A stretch of 64,000 nucleotides of DNA from Schistosoma mansoni (taxonomy: Eukaryota; Platyhelminthes; Trematoda; Strigeidida; Schistosomatidae): contig NW_017386045.1 of the NCBI RefSeq assembly GCF_000237925.1, forward strand, positions 496,001 to 560,000, read 5' to 3'. Shown one piece after another: positions 47,603 through 59,600 of this stretch. The translations under genes and the position numbers were made by a program. Numbering within the stretch: position 1 is the first letter of the stretch; each line of letters opens with the position of its first letter. The notes under the pieces were generated by a model. It saw only the letters and a list, made by a program, of their open reading frames with translations. It made no database searches and was not told where the DNA came from.

Positions 47603-50600
47603 CATAATTATGGAAGAGAAGCTGAAAGGTTATATGATTTCGTTTGCTTCTTACTGCTCGGAAGCAAATGCTGTCAAATGTAAGGAGGAGGATTTGCTGT
47701 CTTTGAGAGCAAACGTCAAAAAAATCAGCTCACTGTTATCATCGAGCAGTAGGACATTATTTTGAGCGTATCACTTATTATTCTGACTATAGATAAGTGT
47801 CGTAGAATGATTTTTGAACATGAATCTTACGTTAGTGATTTTGCCTTCGCACTTCAAGTATCATACTAATATTACCGTTATTCTTAGTTTCTCAACGACA
47901 GGGTCCTTAGAACACAAATTGTACTGATTCTTTTCAAACTGGTGAAAAAATCGGGTAAGTTAAATATTTTATGTGAAAAACAACTAAAAGTAGAATAAAA
48001 ATGTTTATGCTCATGAAAACGAATATCGACTACTAAAGTTTCATCTCGAACAATTAGTAGTTTCTCATTTTATAATAGGTGTTGAAAAAGCTCCTACTCT
48101 GATTTTGAAAACTTAATTTTTATACACCTCATTCTTGTTTATTTATTTGGTTTAGACGTAGGGGTCGTTTCGTTACTCTTCATACTTAGTGTGGCCACAC
48201 TGTACCAATGTACTTGGTGAATGAGAATTTTCATCATGGATTCGAAATTATATAAGTTACTCGTCACCAACTAATAAGATAGTCAGTCTCAATTTATCAT
48301 ATATTTGATATCATGAATTTGTCTCTTATCCTTCTTATGATTTAAGGTTTTTGGGGTTTATAATTTGCCAGTTTCATGTTAAGTATTCAGTCATGTAGAG
48401 GACGCTTCGTTACACTCTTTAGTGATCTCATGTACATGGTTTGTATAAATTTGTGGAAAATTCTGTTCCTACAGTTATTTTTCCGTTACCGTTTTCTAGT
48501 TGAATGAACCAACAGGTTTTACTATGCATATTGATGTACTTTGCTTTTAATGCACTTTCACACAAGCTGATATATAGTATCATAGAACTTCGTAACAACT
48601 CATCTAAACTGATGACTTAAAACTTGAACATAAAAATCATGTGACGTCGTCACGAAAATGACCTATATCGCATGCTTTTTGGTTAGCTGTGGGTTTTCGT
48701 TTCAGAAACATTCTCAAACATGCACTCGCTAAATATTTAAATCAGTACTAGTATTCACTTGCACTCTAGTCAAGTTTCTGAAAGTTCTCAAATCGCTTCG
48801 CGAATCTTAGTGTAAGGTGGTTGTGACTTATTTAAGTTTGATTCTTCAGGCCGTATGCTCTTCCGACCTTTATATGAAAGCATAGAAATTTTCAGTAGTT
48901 TTTTTGCTTCTGTGCATCTCTTCATTTAACAGATATGTCGATTTTTGTTCAGACAGTTATAGGTTGTAATATTTTTGCTGAATACCAAAGTTTGTTTTAG
49001 CCATCAGATAGTTGTTTATTACCGATTTGCTTCAATACTGCCTAGTTAGTCGGTGACATGTTAAATGACGATTTTTTTTAAAGAATTGCATAACAAATAA
49101 AAGTAGGTTTTTTTATCAATTCATGCCCACTCAAAGATTGTTTTAAACTGGTGAATACCGGAGAGTTTGTCTAATTCTCCTCAAAACTCATCAGTGCTGC
49201 ATACCTTCAATTTAAGTAAAATTAAACTCAGTGCTCTCAGTTTCCTTAAAGACAACGTTCATTTTGTAGAGTTGAATTAAGACTCAGTGGTTTGATTGAT
49301 ATTTTAAACTTGTGAAATTTACTGCAAAAAGTTCAGTTTAACTTGTACATGAATCAATAACTATGAATAGATGCGTATTCACTACTTATAGATAATATTA
49401 CAAACTGATTAAACCAATGATCAAACTATTTAATTGCTAGTAAATAATCTAGTATATTCAATGCTTTTCGTCTGTTGCTGCTACCTTGACGTGGTGGTCG
49501 GGCTTGCCTATCATGATGAACCGATCGAGCTATACTGGCTGGAACAATCGTTCCTCAAGGTCCTACCATGCCAGACAGGTTGGTTGAAGAGCGGTAAGAC
49601 TAAAAGCAGCAAGCCCAAAGTTCGAAGGCGAAGTAGTACTGCTGACTGTACAGAGGTGTGACAGCAGTACCGTGTTTCCTTCAGACAACCAGCATAACAG
49701 CGATGCTGCCTTCCCACAAGAAGGGGTGGGGTTGGAAAAGGTCGACCCTATAAATGCACACCTCGCCTTATCCCACAGATATCTGTCTCCGGCGGTAAGG
49801 TCCCAACAAGTACGGAGCTAACACAAAAAGGTCGTATGTGACCAACCTCAAGCAGTTGTTCTTTGGGCACTGCGGTCACGATCTCAAGTCATTAAGACCA
49901 TTTCTAACCAAATTACCTTTTCAGGCACCTCTGGAAGAACCCTTCCACGGTGTGGGCAACCGGGAAGTGGTAACTGCCCTCATACCTCTAACAGCACTAA
50001 AGACCACTGAATGCTTTTCGTCATAAATAATATGTTTGACATTTTTCACAATAATTATTATAAAAAAATCGTTCTGTTTTAAGCACCCCAATCCCGGATT
50101 ACAATGTTAATCCAAAAGGGGATTACTAGAGCTCTGTTTCAAGCCCTCTACACGGAATACTCAGAAGAAACTCCAAATGTTGAACTTTTACTGAAAATAC
50201 ATCAGGTAAGATTTTTTTGTATGTTGTGTATTAATGATGTTCAAAATACTCCTCGCTAAATGTAGTAACCGCAACCATTTTTAGAATTTAATATTGTTAT
50301 AAGGCAATGTAGTTAAATCATCAAACGCTTTCTAAACTACATCTCTCTGTAAACGTACACTCGGTAATCGAAATACGGTTACGCGACCAAACAGAAACTT
50401 TGGTCATTGAACTTAACTTATAAAACAAATCACTAATCAAGGTGGTATGACAATGAGTTAGTCGCCGAATATGCTTAATAGACGTACCAACGTTTTCATC
50501 AAAATGACGTTTTCGCGTTCGTTTATTCCTAGATGTTTAAAAACCACATTGGACTTAACTTGACTACGTTCCTAAAATATTCTCAAGACACTCATATTTC

Positions 50601-53600
50601 TTTTCTGACAGCATTTCTTAGCTGTCACATATATCTACATAAGTAATTATTCATCAAAACATTTTACTAACAAAAGCCATATCTTAGTTTATAGTATGTT
50701 GATTGACCCCTATATTGTTCGTGATTGGTATAGTTGATTTTATTGAAGACATTTTCATCTTCTCAACATAAGATTCAGTGACTGTGGTATTATTACCTAC
50801 TGTCCTGTTCCATTAGAACTGTGTCGTGCTATATGACACTCATCAGTAATCTATGCCTGTAACCCTGAGAGAACTAGTGTTCCTTATCAGATCTTTACCT
50901 ACCTCATTCAATTTCACAGTTTGAGGCATTACCACTGACCTACTTGGATCGCGAATGACCTCTTGTAGAAATGAGAAGTAGTTACAACTATTTAATCACT
51001 AAATGTTGTGTTGGTCTAGTCATTTAGTGTTAATCGAATTCTGTCGATTAGTTTGTAATTTGTCCACTAGTTCTGAGTGACTCAAAGTCATGTGCATTAT
51101 ATAACACTATGTTTTCAAGTTCTTCCAAATGTCCCATAATGTTTGTCACATATTGATTGCTTTTCTTTATTTAATTAGTTAGTTGCCTTAATTAAGTTAC
51201 GAAATGATAATATGTTCTATTAACAATCATAATGTGCTGAAATGAACAATTTTTATGAAACTTTAGTTACTCTGTCGTCTTGGTCCGATGGATAAACGTT
51301 TTGGTATTCGAGCAAGACTGAGTCATTGTATTCCAATTACAATCCATCTACTAAGAATTCAAGTCAGTACGAATTATTTTGTTTTGCCTATGTAATATTT
51401 ATGCATTTTATAACCATTAATGATGGCTTTAAGCTACTCACGTTTAGGAGATGAGTTGTGACTTGCAGTGTAATTTAGGACGCATGTTTTGTACCGTTTA
51501 AGACTGGTCGGTTGGATTTACTTGCCTCTAAGTGTCAGTGTCCTCATTGGGACTTAAACTCAGTGTATTTCACTCCAAACGCTCAATACATTGTTCACTA
51601 CACTATTAAGTTCAGTGATTCATCAGCCTACTCAGTGGATATGATATTTGCATCTTCATTCGAGGGGGTTTGGATTATCCTTTCCGGATACTCAGGATGA
51701 AAATGTTACTAGTCTTAGCATATGTGAATCCTATGCCGATTTGATTGATATGTATATTTCACCATAAGTTATTTAGAAAAGATGGATTGTTGCCAATGGT
51801 TTATTGGTTCTTTTGAAATAAAGTCATCCTTGGGTTTTGTTGGTATTGAATGGAAATCTAATATTGACCAAAACACAGCTGAATATTCAATTCTTAAAGT
51901 ACGTGGTAAATAGATATTCTCACCATTAAATCTGAATAGAAACGATTAAGAACGAATTCCTGTTGAACCTATAATATTTACCATTTACGAACGATCGAGC
52001 TTATTCTTATACGAATGCGTTTAGAATTGATTGATTATTAGGTGTTGACCAGTGTCAAGTCTTTCTTAGTGCTCATCGCGTTCTATAGATCAAGTTGCAA
52101 TATGGCCACTGGTCTAGGTGGCCTGACATCGCATGGACTATGCTATGATGTAAAGTGGTGGTTGGAAGTAGTCGACAGGAAACCTTGAACTGAGCTTTCA
52201 TCCCATATGACATTCATCATCAAGGTGTGTATGTAATCTTTATGGAACTGATACTCCCTAGTGGATTCGCTTCCATGTCATCCAACCTCACAGTCAGAGA
52301 CGTCACCATTGAGGTATTCAGGACGCGACTGACCTTCTGCAAATAAGTCTCAGTACCCCATGAGGTCAGTCGCGACCCAAATATCTCAGTGATAACGTCT
52401 CTTACTATGAACCTGGATGACATAGGATCGAATACACTAGAGAGTATCAGTCCCTTAAAGACTACAGACACACCTTGCTGATGAATACCAAATAGGATGA
52501 AAGCTCGGTTCAGCGTTTTCTATCGACTACCTCCTACCACCATCTTACAATACGAATAAGTACTATGTCGAACTCGATATAACTAAAAATGATACACAAC
52601 AATACTTTAGCATTATTAATCTACACTCTAATATGAGGTGAATAAGACTGCACTTACAGGATATCTTTAGATTCTAAACACAAATAAAGGGTTGATTGTT
52701 GATAGTAATAATAATATACAATGAACTTGTTGCCGGTAACATAATCAGCAAACCAAAAGCAATAATAACCAGTTAAGTAACACCAGGTAATCTAAACTCT
52801 CCTTACCACTCGTTAGTGAACATGAAGTACTGTTACTCTGTATTAATAATTAGTTTTAGATTCTTAAGCATTAGAGTTTGACTGATAGAATCGTTGAGAA
52901 CTCATTCATCATTGTATCTAAAAAGAATGGTCTATAGAAGTTATTAAAGAGTTCCAAAATCATGACCAAAAAATAACAAATTAATATGTTTCACAAACTG
53001 TTTGTTACGTAGTGAATGAGAACACAAGTGGAGACAATCGAATGTATTTGAACACATAATCAAATAATCTTTTAGTAAAAACTAACCACTAGACCGCAGC
53101 CTCTAAATGCCGTGGTATGGCCGAGATTGGGGAGAGTCCGCTCTCCCTCTCCAAATCCTCTCACATGGCCACGCGTATATAGCCTCTGCCAGCGAAGTCC
53201 TACTCACTGCCTTCTCGTGGCGGGGGTGTTGTTTACGTAATTGAGAGGACGAAAAGCGAATGTCGGGCGCTTTAACCGGGTTGGTGGATACGGAAAGTCC
53301 ACCTACGGGAGTCGGAAAACCTTGATTCCAAAACAATCGTGCACATGGGCTCCAGTATCGTGAAGGAACAAATGGCGTATGAATCAATCGATGGTCACCG
53401 GCTACCATGGGATTACATCTCTTGACGATGCTCCACTGCCTTGTGGATCAGGTCTTTAGGTCAAAGTCTCCGTGTGTGGTCCCCTAAGAAAACCACCTGC
53501 TTCAGTTTGGGCACCTGAGCAGTATCACAGCCCTCACACAAATGAAATGAGATTTGTGTGGCACATATATATCTGGTGCTTCCTTGTACCAATGTTTATG

Positions 53601-56600
53601 TGTTTAAACATAAATAAATAAAATTAGTGAAAATTGAGAACCATACAGTAAATACTTCATTTACAAAATGTCAACCAATAGTCTCAAACTTGACTGTCTC
53701 TTATGTGAATATCAGTCAATCGTCTCAAACTTCACTGTTCTCTTGTTTCCATACCAAATGCTTTCTGTTCCTGTTCTTTTCTTCTCCATTTTCAGCTGCC
53801 AGACATTTTCTTCCTCACTAGCGTTATATACTACTTATGTCGATATAAGTAGCACGTATGCAAAAATTTATTGACAAACAACTAATTTTCATAAAAATTT
53901 TTGTTTGAATAACTGTCTCATTTATAAGATTTGATGAATCTGTTAGATAAGCCAAAATATTCAGTGGTTTGATGAAAATTGGTTATTTTCATAATTGAAA
54001 TCATGAGTCAATTGAAGCTAGACCACCATGGAAAACCTGGAAGCACTGGACGGCCGTTTCGTCTTATTATGGGACTCCTCAGCAGTGCGCATCAACGATC
54101 TTGCACTCGCGAGATTTGAACACAGGTTTTCCATGGTGGTCTATTTTCAATTGACTCATGATTTCAACTATGATAAAACTGAAATTTCCACAAAACCCCT
54201 TCTGATTTATTATATTTCTAATTAGAAAGCGGCAGAATTAAAACTTATGGATGAATCAATTAGATTTATGATAGAAACTTTTGTATTTCTGCATAAAACA
54301 CATTCATCTATATGGATAAGTAACATTTTAGCATTATAGCTGATGAAGACTCTAACTTCAATTCCTATCCCTAACTCCTAACTGTTACGTCTAGTTCTAA
54401 TTCTTCACAATAACTTATAACTCTCTTTTGACGCTAGTGTAAGTGATTGACGTTTCTTACGGCCACTTTATAATCGTTCAAAAGTTGTCTATATATGATA
54501 GTCCTGACGTTAAATACCAAGTTTTAAAACAAAATCTAAACTCATGATCTTAAAACCTGTCGCTTATTCGTTACCCTAGTTTAAATTTTCTATAATGTTA
54601 TCATTATTAAAATTAATTCTCTTTGATATCAGAAGGGGTTTTGTGAATATTATAGTAATTGTAATAGTTAAGATCATGAGTCGATTGAAGCTAGACCACC
54701 ATTGAAGACCTGGAAGCACAGAACTGCCGTTTCGTCCTATTGTGGGACTCCTCAACAGTGTGCATCCACGATCCCACCTCACGAAATTTGAACCCAGGGC
54801 CTATCAGTTTCGCGCGCGAGCGCTCAACCTCTAAACCACTGAGCTGGCATCCAACGGTGTTAATGTCTAGCTTCAAGCGATCCAGGAAATTGAGCGACAC
54901 ATCCACTAGTGTCTTCAGTGAGTTACTATCTCACAACAGACCTGTTTGAACTCCACTGGTCACTGTTTGTCACTAGAGCTCCAGGAAATACCTCTTGAAG
55001 CTACTCACTGAGTAGCTACTCAGAAGGGGCTGAACTAGGTCTGTTGTGAGATAGTAACTCACTTAAGACATTAGTGGATAATTCTTTTTGGACACCACTA
55101 TGTTCCAGTATACACTCTGTGACCTTGAAATGACCTGCTCTTTTCTGATTGGTTCAATTTTACAAGTCAAGTTTACCAATTTTTCAATAGAGTAGTCCGG
55201 TATACAACTACCTAATCACTTAAAAAACCAAGAAACAATCTACAAATTCATTGATGATTCTTTCGATACATTCATTACGTCTTATTTCCAAATTTACTGC
55301 TCTCATACATTTATAGGTTGCTTTATTAAATTCATCAATACGTAAAACTCCTTCCAGATTTGATAAACATCTAAAGAACCTATCCGATTTCAATTTCTGT
55401 TATCCATCAATGAATTTAGATTCTTTTCAAAGTAATGCTAAACATATTCATACTATCAGTGAAATGTTACATAATCATCATCATCATCATGATGCAACTA
55501 TGCCAACAGTTTCATCAGTTATACGACGTAATTTAAATATTATTTTACATATGATTTGTTTATATGCATCAAATGGCGGTAAAACAAATTCATATTTATT
55601 AGGACGTAATGGTGTTATGAAACTATTAATTCAATTAATTGCTTTATTATCTGGACTACATATATATTGGAAATCGTCTACGATGAACTCATTATTGTCA
55701 CCGTCAACGACATCAACAACACCACTAACAATAAGAAAGACGACAGTGTCGCCAACTGATATCCCTGGACATCATTCAATGAATGAATACCGTAATCATC
55801 TCTATAACAACAGTCAGTTGTCATCACCAACACTGAGAACAAGTGATGACAATACGAATGAGAATGAATTGATTATCAACAGTCCAGTAAGATATATTGT
55901 CATTGTTATGGCATCAATGAAAGCATTGCTAAAATATCTTTATCAAAATGAAAACGATACATTTCTTAATGATCAGGCTGAATCAACAAAGTTACATAAT
56001 CATGTGATTACAAAACTTGTTTCACTTAATAATCCCAATATAATCAATTCAATCAGATCATTCATTACATCTAAACCTACATTGATTGCTATCGGGGTAA
56101 AACATAATGTTAAATTACTTCGTCTTCTAGTGAATACATTGAATTGTCTTATAAAATATAGTAAGTCTATTTGTGTACTTAGCAAAGTTGAAATCATAAG
56201 TCAATCTAAGCTAGGCCATTTTGTCGTGATATGGGACTCCTCAGCAGTACGCATCCACGATCTCGCACGCCGACACTTAGCTTCTAGACCACTGAGCCAG
56301 CATCTAACGGTGTGAATGTCTGATTTCAATCAATCTATGGTTCTAAATTTCTATATTTGATTGGAATATTAGGTTGAAAGTCTCTGGTGTACTGCTGAGA
56401 AGTAGAAGTACCTTTTGCATACTGTTTAGAACATTTAAAATGATGTTCAACATATCGAATCCCCAATCTTGTCTCTGTAAATTGCAATGAACAAAGAATT
56501 CGATACTATCCCTAAGTTCTAGCCCGAACCATTTAATTAACTAATCAGAACACATATCTTGTGTTCTTTGAATGAAATTTATTCATCTATATGGATATAG

Positions 56601-59600
56601 AGGGTTTCTACATCATAACCATTGTCATCTCGTGATGAAAACTTAAAACTGTTATGCCCCGATAACAATAGCGAATGGTAACTTTAGCATCCATTTATGG
56701 ACCAGTATTATGCATATATATGTTTTTATCGTATATTTGCTAAATAATTAAACTACTCATATTCATGTTCTTTCATTGTGGGCTTTATTTTGACCCTTGG
56801 ACTATTATTGTACGATTTACCATTCCTGAGTTATCCCCAGTCTATTAATTGCTGCCTACCACATTCACAGCCACATTTGGCTAAATCTTGTACAAATGTT
56901 ATTTCCTATTTTATTGATACAATGTGGTCAGTCTGTTCGGTATATAAACTCAGTATGTTTGAAATACAATGATTCATACCACAGAGGCTGTTATTGGTGT
57001 TCTGGACTTAACTGGCTAGGCTAGGCAGAAGCAGGACCGGTAAGCACTCTAGACTGCTCATACGGTTTTTGTGTGTCACTGTTCCAATAGATAATTCGCT
57101 GCTCTCTGATTGGCGGTTTTATCACGTTATTCATTAACTAGGCATCCACTCAGCCACAAGATATAACACAAACTTAAACACATAACCCTTATTCTGAATA
57201 TGTAGTTCAAACTAGCAACAATATGAAGATTCCTGAAAATCTGTTTTGAACCTTTTGTGGATTTAAGAAGATTGTTAATCTATATTCATAATAACGAATT
57301 GACATGTCGTTGTTTCTTTGACTTTGTAGGCAAAGTAACCTGTAGAAGACATTCATTCACTCAGTAGTTCGATTCACACTTTGCAACATTATCGTTTTCT
57401 TTTCTGTAAGCTATCCATTTATATAGAGTGTTTTCTGATTGGCTGAGAAATGATTGGAAATTCGTCATATTTGTTTGAGGTTCATCCCTAAGTTATACGT
57501 TCATGAGTGATGAAGAATTAAACATTTACTTAACTCAATAATATACACGTTTAATCAATGACAAACCAAAACGTGGCATCAATCCATAGACATTTGGACT
57601 TAGCTGTATTTATAGATGAAGACTCCCTGGTTGAGATCCGCATGATTATCATTACCAATAGTTAGAGACTTTGAATGACATGGCTCGAAACCGTTTACAA
57701 TGGCCCAGATGTATCCATTCTTTGTTTTCCCACAAATCCTGAGATTTTAAATTGCTTATGTTTTTTTTTTCGTTTTCATTTTGCTAATTCGTATTTACTT
57801 ACCGAATCCTTTCTTGAATGCATAATCTTTTGTATTACCATTGATACTGTTACTAACTCGTTATATTTTGTGCCGGCAATGGTTATATCTTGTAGCCTGT
57901 CTGCGTGCCTAGTTAATATATGACGTGGCGATGTCACCAATTAGAGACCAGCGATTTATTGATCGAACCAATCACACACAAAACCCATACGAGCAGTCTA
58001 GAGCACTTATCCATCCTGCTTTCCGCCTTGCCCAGCCAGTTAAGTCCAGAACACCAATAACAGCCTCTGGAATATGAATCATTTATTTCAAACATACTGA
58101 CTTTATATAATAATCAAACAGACCACATCGTACCATAAATTGGAAAATAACATTTGTACAAGATTCAGCCCAAAGTGGCTGTGAATGTGGAGGACCGTAA
58201 TTAATAGACTGAGGATAACTCATGAATGGTGAATCATATAATAATAGTCTATAGGTCAAAATGAAGCTTATAATAAGAGGAACATGAATATGAATAGTTT
58301 AGTTACTTATTAATTATACAATAGGAAATATACATATCATATTGGTTCATAAATAGTTCTCAAAGTTACCATTCATAAATCTCTTGGGGATATAACATAA
58401 CTCTACTGTTATGGGATTTTACCTAACGGTTTTGTATCAGTGTGCTTATGGAATATAGCAACTTGCGAGACCATAATTTGTGGACGACCTTTGAACGAAT
58501 CTTAAGTGACCCTGAGGAATGCTAGCCAATCAAAACATAGTCAGTATGAAGTAAAAATATATTATACGAAACCAAATAATTAAAGTGGATACACTTTTTT
58601 TATATGGTCCGAAATCTTGTCAAGGTTAGAAATAGATTCAAAGGTTCGAAAATCGTAATGCATAATGTAGAGGAACTCATCCATATGGCTCCATAATAGT
58701 TGGTCTCTGGAACCATGATAAGGTCATAAAAACCCTCTCAGCTTTGACCACATAGCCTCACTATTATTTGTGTGTACTCCGATTGTGTAAGTTTATCATT
58801 TTTATATCTCTATAATAATGTCCCTATAATACTCATACCACTGCACAGTCGAAGCTTCAGTAACATCTGCGATTATTGCAGCCAATGTTACTGGCGCTTT
58901 TATTATACAGTCCGAGGCAACCATTATTATACGCCTTAGTCTCAATCTGGATCGAGCGATAAAGGTTCCTATTATAGCAAACGTCTTCCTTCAGCATATA
59001 TTACATCGAAAGACAACATCACGGTAGTCTGCACAAGGTCTACAAGTCATTTAATACTCGTAATAACAAAGACAGGAACGTCTTAGTAGTTTCATTTGTT
59101 GTAGCCGCCTAATTTTTAAGTCTTCTCTAAAATCCTCTGTGAACCGATCGTACATGAGCATCAGGAACTGAAATTTGTGCCGCGACCTTGAAATCCCACA
59201 AACGCTTCTGATTGGCTCGTTCACAAATTATAGTCCCGCATAGCAGCTTGAGCCCATTTACATCCATACAAGTTCTATGTTGTGACTGATTGTCTATGTT
59301 TAATTAATATAAGACTGTAACGAATGAGAACACGGGTGAGGACAATGGATTGTGTTTAAACATAAAATTATAGAATCTCTTAATAAAATCTGAGAACTAT
59401 ACAGTCAATACTTCGTTTGCCTAATATCAGTCTATTGTCTCAGACTTCATTATTCCTTCATTTCCATACAAATCAGTCACTGTTTGTTATGATTTGACCT
59501 AGGCTATAGCCAATTGTTATGACTTGATCAAGGTCGTCGCTGATTCGTTATGACCTTACGAATTTTACAAGGACGTAATTCGCGTAAATTATCCACCAAT

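Larger units (their letters stand above)
51363..55316 (+). other. Large CCP1 intron
   Basis: 3.95 kb between GTCAGT and TTATAG. It carries the fold-back element (52153-52548), a full copy of the 525-bp repeat (53099-53622) and two Sm-alpha copies (from 53997 and 54629). The intervening AT-rich parts show no exon. Confidence 0.6.

Noticed and set aside
56161-56315. Open frame continuing after the 844-bp CCP1 exon
   Set aside because: The GTAAGT donor at 56161 gives the phase that restores the CCP1 alignment in the next exon. The extension translates the Sm-alpha copy.
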